Source: Rhododendron vialii
Lineage: Eukaryota; Streptophyta; Magnoliopsida; Ericales; Ericaceae
Assembly: GCF_030253575.1 (NCBI RefSeq)
Contig: NC_080561.1
Span: forward strand, 709,501-773,500
Direction of reading: 5' to 3'
Length of the DNA: 64,000 bases
The notes under the pieces were generated by a model that worked only from the letters and a program-made list of their open reading frames with translations, did no database searches and was not told the DNA's origin. This document shows positions 24,133-35,727 of the stretch, piece by piece. Positions within the stretch are counted from its first letter, which is position 1; each line of letters opens with the position of its first letter. The translations under genes and the position numbers were made by a program.

Positions 24133-24735
24133 ATGGCCACGAAATCTGAACCATCTTCTTCTTACAAGAAATTCGAGATCAGAACGCGAAACCCAAATCC
24201 CAAAACCTCGATTCTGTTAGTCATCGATGCCCAGAACTACTTCTCTTCGATGGTGAACCCCATCATCCCATCCATCAACACCACCATCGACCTCTGCCGA
24301 CGGGCCTCCATCCCCATAATCTTCACGCGCCACCGCCACAAGTTTCCCGCCGACCACGGCATGCTGGGCGAGTGGTGGAACGGCGACCTCGTCATCGACG
24401 GCACACCGGAGGCGGAGCTGATGCCGGAACTTGATCGGAGACCCAACGACGCGGTGGTGGAGAAGAGCACGTACGGCGCGTTCACGGGCACGCGCCTGGA
24501 GGAGCGGCTGAGGGAGTTAGGTGTGGAGGAGGTGATCGTGACGGGGGTGATGACTAATCTGTGTTGCGAGACGACGGCGCGTGAGGCTTTCGTGAGGGGG
24601 TTTCGGGTGTTCTTCTCGACGGATGCAACGGCGACGTCGGAGGTGGAGTTGCATGAGGCTAGCTTGAAGAATTTGGCTTATGGGTTTGCTTACTTGGTTG
24701 ATTGTCAAAGGATTGGAGATGCTTTTTCTTTGTAA
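24133..24735 (+). CDS. Nicotinamidase (isochorismatase-like hydrolase, NIC2/NIC3 type)
   Basis: An intact single-exon 200-aa protein. Nicotinamidases hydrolyse nicotinamide to nicotinate plus ammonia in the NAD salvage pathway. The cysteine-hydrolase triad is visible: Asp32 in VIDAQ, Lys111 in EKSTYGAF and Cys144 in the block [13 protein letters not shown], with the family's cis-peptide Val-Met just before it. HRHKF at 67-71 lies in the substrate/metal pocket region. Length and motif spacing match Arabidopsis NIC2/NIC3 (about 200 aa). The coding region is GC-rich compared with its flanks, normal for an intronless plant gene. The start is the first ATG, 11 residues before conserved sequence. 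No neighbour suggests another role. It could be another isochorismatase-like hydrolase, but [10 protein letters not shown] and the WWNGD block strongly favour nicotinamidase. Confidence 0.92.
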   Translation: MATKSEPSSSYKKFEIRTRNPNPKTSILLVIDAQNYFSSMVNPIIPSINTTIDLCRRASIPIIFTRHRHKFPADHGMLGEWWNGDLVIDGTPEAELMPELDRRPNDAVVEKSTYGAFTGTRLEERLRELGVEEVIVTGVMTNLCCETTAREAFVRGFRVFFSTDATATSEVELHEASLKNLAYGFAYLVDCQRIGDAFSL

Positions 24736-25503
24736 TCTGGGTTTGATTTGGAAGCTTGTAAAATCTATCGTGTGCAAGGCTTGGAGAAATGAAAGGATTT
24801 AGATTCTCTCATAAAAGCAATCCCACTTTGATTGTCCATCTCGATAATTAATTGATCATGTTCAATTGTTTATGAAAAATTCTTATCAATCCGGTAAGAA
24901 TATATCAATTAATCTGCGCTCTCAGATACATAAGATTAAGATTACACGAATTGAGCAGTCTAAAACACGGTATTGAAGCCCATTTCTTGAAGAAAATGAT
25001 GGAAGGTTGTGGCAGTAAAGGTATCTTTGTTAATCTAATGCTCTTTAACTTTTAGTAATTGGAATTATGATCAGCCTGATTTATGCATATGTCGTTTCAT
25101 GAAATACAATCCGAAAAGATTGACTTGATATAATCAAGGCTTAAGAGTAAAGGTTTTTCTTTTCCTAAGATCTTTAAAGAGTGGGTTTGCTTTTTCCAAG
25201 ATTTTTATAACTTTTTAAATGTTAAGAACTCTTTTAGGGTAAGATATTATGAAATTTTGTTTCGAATTTAATTGGATTCCATCCAAGTGAAATTGTGCTG
25301 CTGATGCACACACCTGAGTTTTTAAAAGAAAGGTAGAAATTTCTACCCTTTGGAAATACAATTTTTTTTTCAAAAGGCTAGTATAGAACTTACGTGTATA
25401 AGTGACAATCTCAACTCACATTTTATAATCCGTCTGTATCTGTCTACTTTTAACCCAATCCAATTCTCCCATAATATATACTGTAACAGAAATGATATAA
25501 GTA
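24736..25503. other. Spacer 3' of the nicotinamidase gene
   Basis: Contains the likely 3' UTR and AT-rich sequence. No gene, RNA or repeat recognised apart from the start of the palindromic element at about 25504. Confidence 0.3.
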
Positions 25504-25962
25504 CTGTAGAAGCTGTACAAACAGCTTGCACAGATCCATTTTGGGCCTGATTCGGATCCCGCAAAGATGATCGAAGCCGCTCATTTTGTTCAAAATTTGT
25601 TTTTAAGAGTCTCTGTAAAAAATCATCTCAATCCGATATCGGTAAGGGCGTTTACGAATCATCCAACTTTGCTTCAGAATTTAGCCTAAATTCTAAATTC
25701 TGAAGCAAAGTTGGATGATTCGTAAACGCCCTTACCGATATCGGATTGAGATAATTTTTTACAGGGCGCTAAATTCTGAAACAAAGTTGGATGATTCGTA
25801 AATGCCCTTACCGATATCGAATTGAGATAATTTTTTACAGGGACCCTTAAAAATAAATTTTGAACAAAATGAGCGGCTTGGATCATCTTTGCGGAACCCG
25901 AATCGAACCCAAAATGGGTCTGTGCTAGCTGTTTGTACAGCTTCTGCTGTGCGTCTAGCACC
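25504..25962. mobile_element. Palindromic MITE with a doubled inner arm
   Basis: The outer ends agaagctgtacaaacagct and agctgtttgtacagcttct are inverted. The inner left arm (about 25565-25685: gatgatcgaagccgctcatt ... cgtttacgaatcatccaac) pairs with two tandem copies of its complement (25690-25765 and 25766-25850) and an outer right arm to about 25900. It belongs to the same plan as the elements at 34803, 40378 and 50738. Confidence 0.65.
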
Positions 25963-26453
25963 ACTTATACTGTAATGGGTTGATATCCATAACAATCTAT
26001 ATTTATATAGATTTATAGATTTAGATAAGTTAAAAATGGGCTCGGGCTGGAATGCAACACAACAACAAAAAAAATCGAACAACCGCTCGCCGACATCAGC
26101 AAAAAAGCATGTGGGGACCACCTACACGGAAATACGTGTACAGACGCCTTTTGGGCTTCGTCGGCATAGATGCTCAGAAAATCATCAAGCGGCGTGGCTA
26201 GTTTTTCACCGTAGGATTCAGTCCACTTTAGCCGTTGGATTGAACTCGAGTGTAAAGTGGGTCCCAGAAACTTGATTTTTTTTTTTTTTTTTTTACGACA
26301 GCTGAGGCTGCACGTCATACATACCAGGTTAGGCCCCCTCTCTCTAACCATTGGAACGAACTTGTTTCTAAATGCAACTTGAAAATATAAAGGGAGAAAA
26401 AAACAGGGGAAATTTTCATTTTGTAGAAAGACGCTGCAGTAGTAACCTTCTAA
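25963..26453. other. Spacer, no recognised gene
   Basis: A 151-codon minus frame at 26013-26468 is open but includes a homopolymer run and has no family similarity. I treat it as chance. Confidence 0.3.
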
Positions 26454-27215
26454 GAGCATCTCCAACACATAATTTCAAATTGGATATGTCCAAATTTTTT
26501 TGGAAGCTTTGTGGCATTTTGACATATTCAATTTAATATCAAGCTTTCCTTCTCCAATCTTATGTCAAAAACTCAAACGGACTCTCCCTTTTTGAACTTC
26601 AACAGAAAGTTTTAGAACTTCCAACAGTAAGTTTTTTAAAATCGGCAGGCAATTAGAGGTAACTGTCAAAGTCACGTCAACTTTGGCATGAGTGAAGACA
26701 GATGAATTGAATTGTGAGTTGATGACAAAAGTGTGTATTAACTTGTCCACCTCAACTTTGGTATCTCCGGTCAGGGCCGGCCTTGGCACAAGGCCCAAGA
26801 GGCCTGGCCTTGGGCATCCAAAAAATTTTAAATTTTAGGGACACTCCAATATTATTTGTAAATTTATATATATATATTATTTGTTCGCATTATAACACAA
26901 ATGTCTTTTCTAACTCAGTAGTAAGTTGATTTTAGTCATCGTGGAGTGTTTGAGTTTGAATCTTCTGGGTAACTTTTTCTTTTAAAATGTTTTCCCCCAA
27001 AAGTAATGCTATTGTAACTGTCAGGTTTTAAAACCAATTCAAGTAAAATTCAAGCCAAAGCAGTTAACATGCATTATAAAATCTGAAGTAGTTATATAAA
27101 GAAACATTTCTAACATTGTTGTTTAATTCTAAAAATACATAGGGCACCATTCAACAATTTAGCATTGGGCATCCAAATTCCTTGGGCCGGCCCTTTCTCC
27201 GATTGGAGATGCTCT
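26454..27215. mobile_element. PIF/Harbinger-like MITE (gagcatctccaa ends), carrying a nested hAT element
   Basis: The termini gagcatctccaa and ttggagatgctc are inverted and flanked by taa on both sides (26451-26453 and about 27215-27217), a 3-bp duplication typical of PIF/Harbinger. The interior is interrupted by the element at 26772-27195. Confidence 0.65.
26772..27195. mobile_element. hAT-like element with cagggccgg ends, nested
   Basis: It starts cagggccggccttgg and ends ccttgggccggcccTt, flanked by an 8-bp duplication with one mismatch (tctccggt at 26764-26771, tctccgat at 27196-27203). Eight bp and cagggccgg termini fit hAT. Inserted after the host MITE was in place. Confidence 0.75.
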
Positions 27216-28334
27216 AATACTTTCTCAGGGACATACATTCTTTTCTAAAACTTTCTAAATCCAACAGTGAAATCTGTTTCAAGAAATACGGTGGGAATGT
27301 ATTGAAGCTACTTGAAAGGATAAGGTTACATTGACCCATATTCAACAAGTAATGGGAAAAGGGGGGTCGGGTTTGAATCGATCCATATTCGATTCGATAT
27401 GTTTCAACCCGTCTATTATTAATCCATATTCAACTTGTGACACATTTTCATCCGTCCATTTGCCACCTCTGTGTACATGAACCTTCACTGTTATTACCTG
27501 GTCATATTATCATCTTGATAGTAGTATTAATTGCTATAATGACGTGATCATGCACGGGCCGATTGTTAAGGAAGTATTGGTCAACTCCTTTTGTTCATTC
27601 TTATCAACCAATTGGAACTTGACAAAAATGCTACAATCACATTCATTTACAAAATCTATTACATACCAACACTCATAAGTGTGTGGGCCTTACACACATT
27701 ACACACATTTAGTGTGGAGCTAACACACCTTGTGAGTCGTGGGTGTGGTTGTATAATAATTGCGAAACTTAGAATAAATACTATGTTGATTTAGCTGCTC
27801 CAAAAAAAAGTAAGTTGGATTGAACTAGCATCGCGACTCCCTGATCACTGGAAAATATAACCGACCTAGAATGTTCAGATTTCAGCCATAATTGACCCCG
27901 TCAAAATAAAATAGTGTTGCGTTACCACGTCGCGGGTTCCGTCATGCCCTCACTCCCATGCTCCTCCTGCAAGGAACTTGCAGTGATCTTTCCAAGTGGA
28001 GAGCTTCATATTTTTTCCCCCGAATGGAGTGGGAGCTCCATTGCACATTAATTTGCTTGTGAAAATGTCAAACTCACGCAATCTTTTTTCATATGTTAAA
28101 GATAAGTTAGAAATTAGTATAATAAAGTTTACCAAAAATCAAATTATCTTGTTTTTCAATTACCTTTATCTCATAACCCAAGAAGAGATACATATTAAAA
28201 CAGATTAATTTTGAGATGCTAAAAGTCATAAGTTGACAGCATATCTCCACGAAATAAAAAATGACACCGACGAGAGATGGTCCTATAGTCGCGAGTGAAA
28301 TCCGTTGCTCCCAGAAACAACAATTCACTTGATC

Positions 28335-28532
28335 GGCAGCTGCTACACAACACCGTGCTACGCAATTCGGATGTTGTTCGTTCAGCAATCTAATGGTTTA
28401 AATCTCATCTCCACCCATGTTGCATCTGAGTCATTCATTGCCGAGATGAGATTTGAACCGTTGGATTGCCGAACGGACGGCATCCGAATCATGCAGCATG
28501 ATGTTGTGTAGATGCTGCACAACACCAACCCC
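28335..28532. mobile_element. Foldback MITE-like element
   Basis: The left block agctgctacacaacacc pairs with the right block gatgctgcacaacacc only in part, but ccgagatgagatttgaaccgt near 28441 is the complement of the block aatggtttaaatctcatctc near 28390, and ggatgttgttcgtt pairs with aacggacggcatcc. This gives a hairpin of about 200 bp. Ends approximate. Confidence 0.45.
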
Positions 28533-28745
28533 GGATGCTGAAACTACACACGCAATCTTATTAATTTCGTTCGTAAAAGTGACAAATTACGATTATGAAA
28601 GAACCACCAAAGACGCCAAAAAATGTTTAGAACAATTATTATACTTTATGTTTTTGTGACAAATCAAATCTCGAAGAATACAAAACTTAATAGCTTTTCA
28701 ACCGGGTTTTCCTATTGTTTAAATGGACGGATTTCAAACCAATTA

Positions 28746-28935
28746 ATTAGCTTAGTTGACCAAGACTTTTGCACTTCACTAGAAGACTTCACTAGAAGGT
28801 CAGGAATTCGAGACTTCTCACATATGTGTGGGGTTTTTTTTTCCCTTAGAGGGTTTTTCCTTTCTTTATTTATTTTTACCATATAATTGGTTTATTTCCA
28901 TTATCTCTTCTATCGATTGATTGACCAAAAAAAAA
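28746..28935 (+). mobile_element. tRNA-derived SINE-like element
   Basis: ttagcttagttgacc (A-box-like) and ggtcaggaattcgagac (B-box-like), then a T-rich body ending in an A run at about 28927. It resembles 22525-22795 in the box region. Confidence 0.4.
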
Positions 28936-29180
28936 ATTGGACGGATTTTGAGACAAATTATTCTCCTCACATGTATTAACTAAAAAATTAGTTAGGAAAA
29001 ATAACTTGTCTAAAGTTCTTAAGCTATAAATAAACTTTTTAGGAAAAATCGAGTGAAACTAAGGTCCCAATTTGTAAAGAAAAATAAGTACTTTTTTAAA
29101 ATTAAAAGTGATGTCATATGAGAGTATGATCTGTCTCATAAAACGAAAAATAAATACTTAAAAAACAATAACTTTAACAG

Positions 29181-30128
29181 AGCGGAGCGGGGCGGGGCGG
29201 GGCGGGCCTAACAAAGATTAGTTAAAGGATAATAGCAACTCCTAATTACTTACTATTTACAGTATTATTTTTGTTTTGTTTGGTGACAATTTCAGACAAA
29301 AGATAGCCAAACTCCTCACTTCGTGGCCCCATCCCCCACAAAAATCCAACATTTGAGTCACAGCACACGATACGAAAGGAACCAAAACATTTGTCGTGTC
29401 CAGATTTCAGTGAACGTCGGCCCAAAAAGCTCACTCGTCCTAGTACGCGTACATTTGAGGCAACTTAACACGGTCACCATTCCTCCAACTTTCTCGCACC
29501 TGTACAAACGAATTCCATCGTCGATTCGGTTTTTTCCCCCAAAATAAACAACGAAGGCGTGTAATCGGGATCAACAAGAAGCAACCCAGAAGCTGCTTTC
29601 CTTGTTCTCTCTTTGTCTTCTTCGCACAATCTGTTACAAAGAACCCTGGTTTTGTTGGTACGTCCCTGTTCATCTCCCGTCTCATTATCCCAATAGATTT
29701 GATTACGACCCTTTTTTGCTGGGATTTTTTGGTAAGTTAAGTGAGTACAATCATCTCAAGAAACTACCGTCTCATTATCCCAATAGATTTGTTTACGACC
29801 CTTTTTTGTTGGGTATTTTTTTGGTAAGTTAAGTGGGTACAATCATCTCAAGAAACAACCCAGTAGCTGCTTTTCTTGTTCTTTCTCTTGTTTCCCTCGT
29901 TACTTTCACCTAAAACTCTGCTAATTGTAATTGTCAATTGATTCTTCTCTCATCATCCCCCTAAATTTACCGCCATATGTGCTCATATCTTGATTTTCTA
30001 AACGGGGTAGGTTAGTTTTCATTGTGATCCCCAATTGTCAGTGTTTGAAGGCTTTTTGATTATTTTTCTGCCAAAAGGGAAAAAAAAGGTCAAGTTTTTG
30101 GGCTAAGGGTTGGTGAGTTCGGTTAGAA
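29181..30128 (+). promoter_or_regulatory. Promoter and 5' UTR region of the CCX gene, with an ~87-bp tandem duplication
   Basis: A short GC minisatellite (ggggc repeats) lies at about 29183-29207. 29681-29766 and 29771-29857 are near-identical copies (ctcattatcccaatagattt ... gtacaatcatctcaagaaac). Each contains ttggtaagttaagt, a good 5' splice donor, so the 5' UTR may hold an intron with two alternative donors. No transcript evidence is available here. Confidence 0.45.
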
Positions 30129-32099
30129 ATGGAAAATTCGAAGGGCTTTTATCGTCGAAGGCACTTGCGTTTTCGAGGGGTTTTCAATGGAATTTGTGCG
30201 GTTGTACTGTTCCTCTTCATCTTCTTACAGGAGGAAAGTATTATGGAAAGCCCTTTTCTTGGGAGGTTCAAATGGGGTTCAAGAGGTGGTTTGCACAATG
30301 AACTTGATGGGGTTGAGGTTATCCATAGGCGAACTGCTGAAGTTAGTGTTAATTCATCGAATTTCGGTGATAAAAATGATGGGTCGATGCAGAACGATTT
30401 GAATAGTATGAGAAACCCAACGCTTTGCACGGAAATGTATAAACATAAAGGGTACAATAGCGAATGTGAGTACTTGATTGCCAATCCCCAATGTGCCTCG
30501 GAGGGTTTCTTCAATTACATTGGCTTCTTTTACTGTGACTGTGAGCATCACAGTGCTATTGCGTATATTGTGCTGGCCATTTGGTTGGCTGCTCTATTTT
30601 ACCTACTGGGTAATACTGCAGCGGATTACTTCTGTTGCTCTCTTGAGAAGCTTTCGAATCTCCTGAAGTTACCCCCTACAGTGGCAGGAGTTACTTTGCT
30701 TCCACTTGGGAATGGAGCACCGGATGTGTTTGCTAGCATTGCAGCTTTCATGGGCACGGATGTGGGGGAAGTGGGTCTCAATTGTGTGTTGGGTGGAGCT
30801 TTGTTTGTTACTTGTATCGTTGTTGGCACGGTTTCCCTTTGTGTGGCAAAGCAGAGGGTTCAGATCAATAAGGGGTGCTTTATCAGAGATGTTTGTTTCC
30901 TAATCTTCACTCTAGTGTCCCTCGTCATCATTTTGGTCGTTGGCGAGGTGAGTGTTGGTGGTGCAATTGCATATGTTTCAATTTACCTGGTTTATGTCAT
31001 TTCCATTGCTGCAAATGAGATGTTGCGAAAATATGTGAATAAGCTGGGAATCAATTCGGTTACACCTTTGCTTCCTGCTAAAAAAGCATGTAGACTTTCT
31101 GATGGAAATGAAGAGGATGGGTTTATGTCCGTCTCCCTACTCGAGTTTGGTGCCGAGAATGATGTGCCCTCATTACATACTAGGCTGCCTCATTGGATGT
31201 GGGCTGCAAATGTGGCAATCTATTCAAATGAGACTGTGAAGGCTGCTCATGTTGAAGATAGCCCAAACCCTCTTTGGGGTTGGAACGAAGAGGAGCCGGG
31301 GAATGACCAATCATCCTTTTCTTGTTCCACGTTATGTGCAATGCTTGAAATCCCCTTGACACTTCCAAGACGGTTGACAATACCTGTAATTGAGGAGGAA
31401 CGGTGGTCAAAAGGGTATGCTGTGGCCAGTGTCTCTTTTGCACCCATGCTTTTGGCATTCCTCTGGAACACAAAGGATGATGTGGAAAGTGGGTGGATTG
31501 CTTATCTTATTGGCGCTTTAATTGGTGGTATACTAGGTGTTATTGCAACTATATACACTAGATTCGATCAGCCACCTCAGAAGTTCTTATTCCCATGGGT
31601 TTGCGGCGGTTTTTTCATGAGTATCATTTGGTTCTACATGGTGGCAAATGAGCTTGTTGCTCTACTCGTCACATTTGGTGTGATATTTAAAATCAACCCG
31701 TCAATCCTTGGTTTAACAGTGTTGGCATGGGGAAACTCCATGGGTGATTTGGTGTCGAATCTTGCTTTGGCGATGAATGGTGGAGACGGTGTGCAGATTG
31801 CCATGTCTGGATGCTATGCAGGGCCTATGTTCAACACACTAGTTGGTCTGGGAATCTCGGTGCTGATTGGGGCCTGGTCAAAGAAACCAGCACCTTACAT
31901 AGTTCCGCAGGATAAGAGCTTGTACTTCACAATAGGGTTTCTCATGTTAGGGCTTGTTTGGTCACTGTTCGTGTTACCACTGAAGGACATGCGCCCTACC
32001 AAGTTGCTGGGAGTTGGGCTTACAGCCATCTATTTGGTGTTTCTTGCTTTCAGGTTGAGCACCTCTATGGGGGGTTTGCCATTGGATGGTTTTAGATGA
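30129..32099 (+). CDS. Cation/calcium exchanger, CCX3/CCX4-like
   Basis: An intact intronless 656-aa protein of the Ca2+/cation antiporter superfamily, CCX branch (K+/Na+-dependent exchangers of plant endomembranes, moving Mn2+, Ca2+, Na+ or K+ in exchange for H+). The first alpha repeat has GNGAPD at residues 194-199 (after VAGVTLLPL) and the second has GNSMGD at 535-540, both with following SN/AS helices. About 12 hydrophobic segments can be read, including one near the N terminus (residues 19-33) and a cluster at 580-650. The conserved cysteine-rich loop before the first repeat (residues 100-138) is typical of CCX. Length and lack of introns fit Arabidopsis CCX3/CCX4 (~640-645 aa) better than CCX1/2 (~550-570 aa). 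The start is the first ATG of the frame with a basic N terminus. The exact paralogue and compartment are inferred. Confidence 0.92.
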   Translation: MENSKGFYRRRHLRFRGVFNGICAVVLFLFIFLQEESIMESPFLGRFKWGSRGGLHNELDGVEVIHRRTAEVSVNSSNFGDKNDGSMQNDLNSMRNPTLCTEMYKHKGYNSECEYLIANPQCASEGFFNYIGFFYCDCEHHSAIAYIVLAIWLAALFYLLGNTAADYFCCSLEKLSNLLKLPPTVAGVTLLPLGNGAPDVFASIAAFMGTDVGEVGLNCVLGGALFVTCIVVGTVSLCVAKQRVQINKGCFIRDVCFLIFTLVSLVIILVVGEVSVGGAIAYVSIYLVYVISIAANEMLRKYVNKLGINSVTPLLPAKKACRLSDGNEEDGFMSVSLLEFGAENDVPSLHTRLPHWMWAANVAIYSNETVKAAHVEDSPNPLWGWNEEEPGNDQSSFSCSTLCAMLEIPLTLPRRLTIPVIEEERWSKGYAVASVSFAPMLLAFLWNTKDDVESGWIAYLIGALIGGILGVIATIYTRFDQPPQKFLFPWVCGGFFMSIIWFYMVANELVALLVTFGVIFKINPSILGLTVLAWGNSMGDLVSNLALAMNGGDGVQIAMSGCYAGPMFNTLVGLGISVLIGAWSKKPAPYIVPQDKSLYFTIGFLMLGLVWSLFVLPLKDMRPTKLLGVGLTAIYLVFLAFRLSTSMGGLPLDGFR

Positions 32100-34586
32100 T
32101 ATTCGAATTGATGCCATTGTGAAGGAAAAAGGCAATCCTAGATGAGTTTTTGAACCTCAGAAGTAGTGTTTTCTTAGCACGGGTTCGTTTTTTCCATTTT
32201 CTTTAGTTTAACATTCTTAGAAATCCGTGTACAGCTTTTATATGAAGTTTGAGCTGTCTATGTGTAATGCTTCACAAAATATTTGTACTCGGTAGAAAAA
32301 GCGGATGTCTTCTTGCTAATATATTACTCCGTACTAGTATCCGGAGTTGGAGGATATCCATCGTCATCATTCATAGACTACCCTGCAAGCATTCTTGAGA
32401 TTTCGGAGAATCAATGGGCCATAAACTATTTGTGTTGCTTGAAATAAAGAAATCAAGCATACCACCCCGCTTGGCAGCAGTGCCAAGCGGCCCATCTAGC
32501 CATTCACTATTCTACAGATCTTTTCATCAAAGCAACCAATACAACAAAACCTATGTTTGTTTCAAGCTTGTTTCTAGTTTTTCAACAAACCCACAAAAGA
32601 GATTTGGTACCCTTACTACCATTTTTCATATTGCAGGTCCAACTTTTTCATTTGTTGCTCTAGCGAAATGAATTGACCAAGTTGCGAAAACTCAACAAAG
32701 AAAATTCTTGGTGGATTATGCTTTGCAACTGCTGCTTCCCTCAGCTAAACTGAGACGAAGTTTGAGCCAAAAAGAGTTTCAACTTGTCGATGGTTATAAA
32801 TGCATGAGTATAAACTGTTAAATGTCAGCTTCTCAAGAAAAATTGCCACGTAACACTCCTAGCTCTTAGGAGTCGAATCTGATTGTTTTTTGGTCATTTG
32901 TTGGTCGTTATCTTTAATGGAATTGTCAACCATAATGGAAAGGAAATACCAAGTCATAAAACAGGCAAAAACACCTGAAAAGGCGCCACAGAATGGGCTC
33001 CTTACAACAGGTAGCCTTGAGAAGCAAGCATGCCATATTCAAACACTCTCACCGCTGGTAAGTGTGAAAACAAACGCCCGAGTTAGGAGTATGGTTTGGG
33101 CCAACATGACTTGAACTCTCTCGGTCTCATGTACTGCACTAGACACAGTAGCTTGGAATGTCTTGGCAGGTTGGTCTCCTTGCTTGGCCTCAAAGGTAAT
33201 ATATAGCAGCATACAACAAATCTCATATACACGCCGCCTTGACGACCCTGACAAACTTGAAGGCTTTCTCATTGTCCTTGTTGGAACAGTTTTTTCTTTT
33301 TTGGTCGGCGTTCTTTTTTTTTTTTTGGGTACACACGGCGTCCTTGTTGGAACGGTTACTTCCAAATATTGAAAAATATTTGAGAATCTCCCACTCACGA
33401 GTGCCCTCCTTTATATGCGACTCTGAGTACGGTTTGCTTACGCCATGCCCATATATCTTGGAAGGAATGTCGAACAGAGTTTTTCCAAATAGATATTACG
33501 TGTGTGATTAACCCAGAGGCACAACATTTCACACACTCTTCTTCGGTCATTTCGCCACAGCCGGTGAGCGCTATATATATACACACTCACAATCAGGATC
33601 AACTACAGACTTTGGTTGTAGTCTTTTGACTGGATTCATGAGTCAAAGCCATATCTATCTCCTTGCATCCTGGTTTCCTGGGAGTGGCATTGGGCCGAAA
33701 TATGGCTGTTAGTAAGCCTGACATGAGGAGTTTGATGATCGAACGAGTCAGGCCCAATTGTATTATTTTTCTACAACTGAATGCCTTTAGCAAACTTATC
33801 TCTACTATAAACTTTTAAACCCAAATTTTTTTGGTCCTCTACTTTTTCTCTGACTTGGCCCCTTTTAGTTCAAAGAATACCATTGGGTCCATTTAATTTT
33901 AGTAGAGACAACTTTGTCTATCTATATGTTGGTGGCTAACTGTCTTATAACTTGTCTACCGCTTCTAGTTAAGCGGAAACATCATATGCAAGAAATATAA
34001 AATAATGACATTTTTTTGGTGTTTGATTAGCATGAAAATACAAAAAAAGTGTAAGAAAGTAGATTTTTTTATACAACTCATTAAAGTATGAGTATATTGC
34101 TTCCACTTTTTTGCCAAAAATACAAGATTTTCTTGATAAAGTTGCCACATTCTTTGACATTTTTCATTATGCTAATAACTTTTCCTTTTCTTTTCTTTTA
34201 CTTTACTTTCTTGAACCTCGTAACAATGTGTGGTGATGGAGAGATTTGGGGCACCACGTGACAGCGCCTCAAGAACAATAACAATGAATAATTTGGGTCC
34301 CACCCTTAAGTCGGACTGGATTGAGTTCCAATTCAGTGTCCTTAGGGTCCGGTACCCTTCTGTTTTATGCTTGATCGTACTTCATTTCGTTTATGGAGGA
34401 ATTACCTTTGCAAAAATTAAAATTCACTAAAAAAGAAAAATATTTTTTTTTATGTCTTAATGTCGTTTTATGTAAAAAAAAAAAAAATTGCAACTTTTTT
34501 TTATAACTTTTATATTTTTCTGATTCTTCCACTCATTGATATGAACAATGTGATAGAAGATTAAAACAATGTGATGAAAATTTTTA
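32100..34586. other. Spacer with a possible cystatin-like relic
   Basis: Non-coding apart from the possible relic below. Minus frames such as 33599-33793 are open but unrecognised. A short homopolymer/AT-rich tract precedes 34586. Confidence 0.3.
33045..33240 (-). pseudogene. Possible cystatin/monellin-fold fragment
   Basis: The minus frame reads YEICCMLLYITFEAKQGD and then PAKTFQATV. A hydrophobic strand followed by YITFEAK, a turn and TFQA resembles the central hairpin of plant cystatin-like proteins. Nothing upstream or downstream completes a domain, and no QxVxG loop is visible. Weak call; could be chance. Confidence 0.25.
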
Positions 34587-34742
34587 CGGAGCGCAATCTC
34601 GATTGTCCGTTTCAGCTTTGGACGGTCCAGATGTTAATAAAACTTTTCTAGAGAAGAGTCAAACTCTTTTTCCGAAAAAATGTCATTAAAATCTGAACTG
34701 TTCAAAGCCGAAACGGATGCCCAGAGGCTCCGTGAAATTTTT
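34587..34742. mobile_element. Foldback MITE-like element
   Basis: acggagcgcaatctcgattgtccgtttc at the left pairs in part with gaaacggatgcccagaggctccgt at the right. Inside, gctttggacggtcc pairs with ctgttcaaagc and tttctagagaagag-type blocks pair across the centre. About 156 bp, no TSD found. Confidence 0.4.
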
Positions 34743-34802
34743 CTCTCAACTGAAAACAAAAAGTACCTGCTACTTTTAAAAATGAATTTAGCTTAGAGCT
34801 AT

Positions 34803-35087
34803 GCTACGTGCACAGCAGCTGTGCACAAAGCCCTCTTTCTCCCACCTCGGATCGCACAAAGATGATCGGAACCACTCATTTTGTTCAAAATATGTCGTTT
34901 AAGGTCTATGTAAATTCTGAAGTGATTTTGGGTGTTTTGTTAACGCCTCTAACGATATCGAACGAAGCAAATTTTTTACAGAGACCTTAAACGATATATT
35001 TTGAATAAAATGAACGGTTTCGATCATCTTTGTACGATCCGAGGCGAGAGAAAGAAGGCTCTGTGCACAGCATGCTGTGCACGTAGC
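34803..35087. mobile_element. Palindromic MITE in the COPT5-like promoter
   Basis: The ends gctacgtgcacagcagct and the complement of gctgtgcacgtagc are inverted; the inner arms contain gatgatcgg...cactcattttgttcaaaat and its complement, and acgatatcgaacgaagc at the centre. About 285 bp. It ends about 175 bp upstream of the COPT5-like start codon. Confidence 0.7.
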
Positions 35088-35199
35088 TTTTCTGTTTAGG
35101 TTAAACGCAACTAATGGTCCAACCCTCCAGTCGTTGGTCTCTGAACAGACACCAGTGACTCTTCGCTCGCTTCCATCTTCCCTTCCCACATACCTCAGG

Positions 35200-35203
<4 letters not shown>

Positions 35204-35236
<33 letters not shown>
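35204..35236. repeat. (CT)n microsatellite in the 5' leader
   Basis: A run of about 16 CT units directly upstream of the copper transporter start. Pyrimidine-rich CT leaders are common in plant 5' UTRs and core promoters. Confidence 0.8.
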
Positions 35237-35240
<4 letters not shown>

Positions 35241-35262
35241 GTATTTTTCAGAGAAGAAGAAG

Positions 35263-35727
35263 ATGATGCACATGACCATGTACTGGGGCACAGACCTCAC
35301 CCTGCTATTCGACTGGTGGACCACCGACTCCTGGCTCGCCTACTCCCTCTCCCTCCTCGCCTGCTTCCTCTTCTCCCTCATCTACCAATTCCTCGAATCC
35401 CTCCGCCTCCTCCGTTTCAAACCCACCTCCGCCGCCGCTGCCGCCGCCTATCTCCCGTCCCAGCAGCCCCCGAGCGAGGCTCCCCTCCTCTCGAAAAGCG
35501 GAGGAGGCGGCCGCAAGCACAGCCTACGGAGGCTGGCCCACGCCGCGCTCTTCGGAGTCAACGCGGCGATCGGGTACGCCCTCATGCTGGCCGTCATGTC
35601 CTTCAACGGAGGTGTGTTTCTGTCTGTGGTTCTGGGGATCTCCGCTGGGTATTACTTTTTTAGGTGTGGAGATTTGGTAAGTGAATCAAATGATGCTGTT
35701 GTTGAAAACTCCTGTGCTTGTTCATGA
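35263..35727 (+). CDS. COPT5: Copper transporter, COPT5-like (CTR family)
   Basis: A 154-aa protein starting MMHMTMYWG, the characteristic N terminus of COPT5. CTR proteins are trimeric high-affinity Cu+ channels; Arabidopsis COPT5 acts at the vacuole/prevacuole to export copper. There are three membrane segments: after TTDSW (residues ~23-43), then a long cytosolic loop rich in Ala, Pro and Gly, then NAAIGYALMLAVM (~105-117) and VFLSVVLGISAGYYF. The MxxxM copper-binding motif (MLAVM) in helix 2 and the GxxxG packing motif (GISAG) in helix 3 are intact, and the tail ends CAC like the CxC of COPT5. The frame is open upstream of the (CT)n leader, but homology and MMHM set the start at 35263. 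Single exon, GC-rich coding region. It is intact and very likely functional. Confidence 0.93.
   Translation: MMHMTMYWGTDLTLLFDWWTTDSWLAYSLSLLACFLFSLIYQFLESLRLLRFKPTSAAAAAAYLPSQQPPSEAPLLSKSGGGGRKHSLRRLAHAALFGVNAAIGYALMLAVMSFNGGVFLSVVLGISAGYYFFRCGDLVSESNDAVVENSCACS

Larger units (their letters stand above)
27216..29180. other. Repeat-rich spacer, no recognised gene
   Basis: Non-coding. It contains a foldback element at about 28335-28532 and a SINE-like element at about 28746-28935, listed separately. Other short open frames have no support. Confidence 0.3.

Noticed and set aside
26013-26468. 151-codon minus-strand open frame
   Set aside because: It includes a homopolymer-coded lysine run and overlaps non-coding repeat sequence; no homology or splice support.
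35077-35262. N-terminal extension of the COPT5-like frame
   Set aside because: Upstream codons run through the (CT)n leader giving SLSLSL and reach into the MITE; family homology begins exactly at MMHM (35263).
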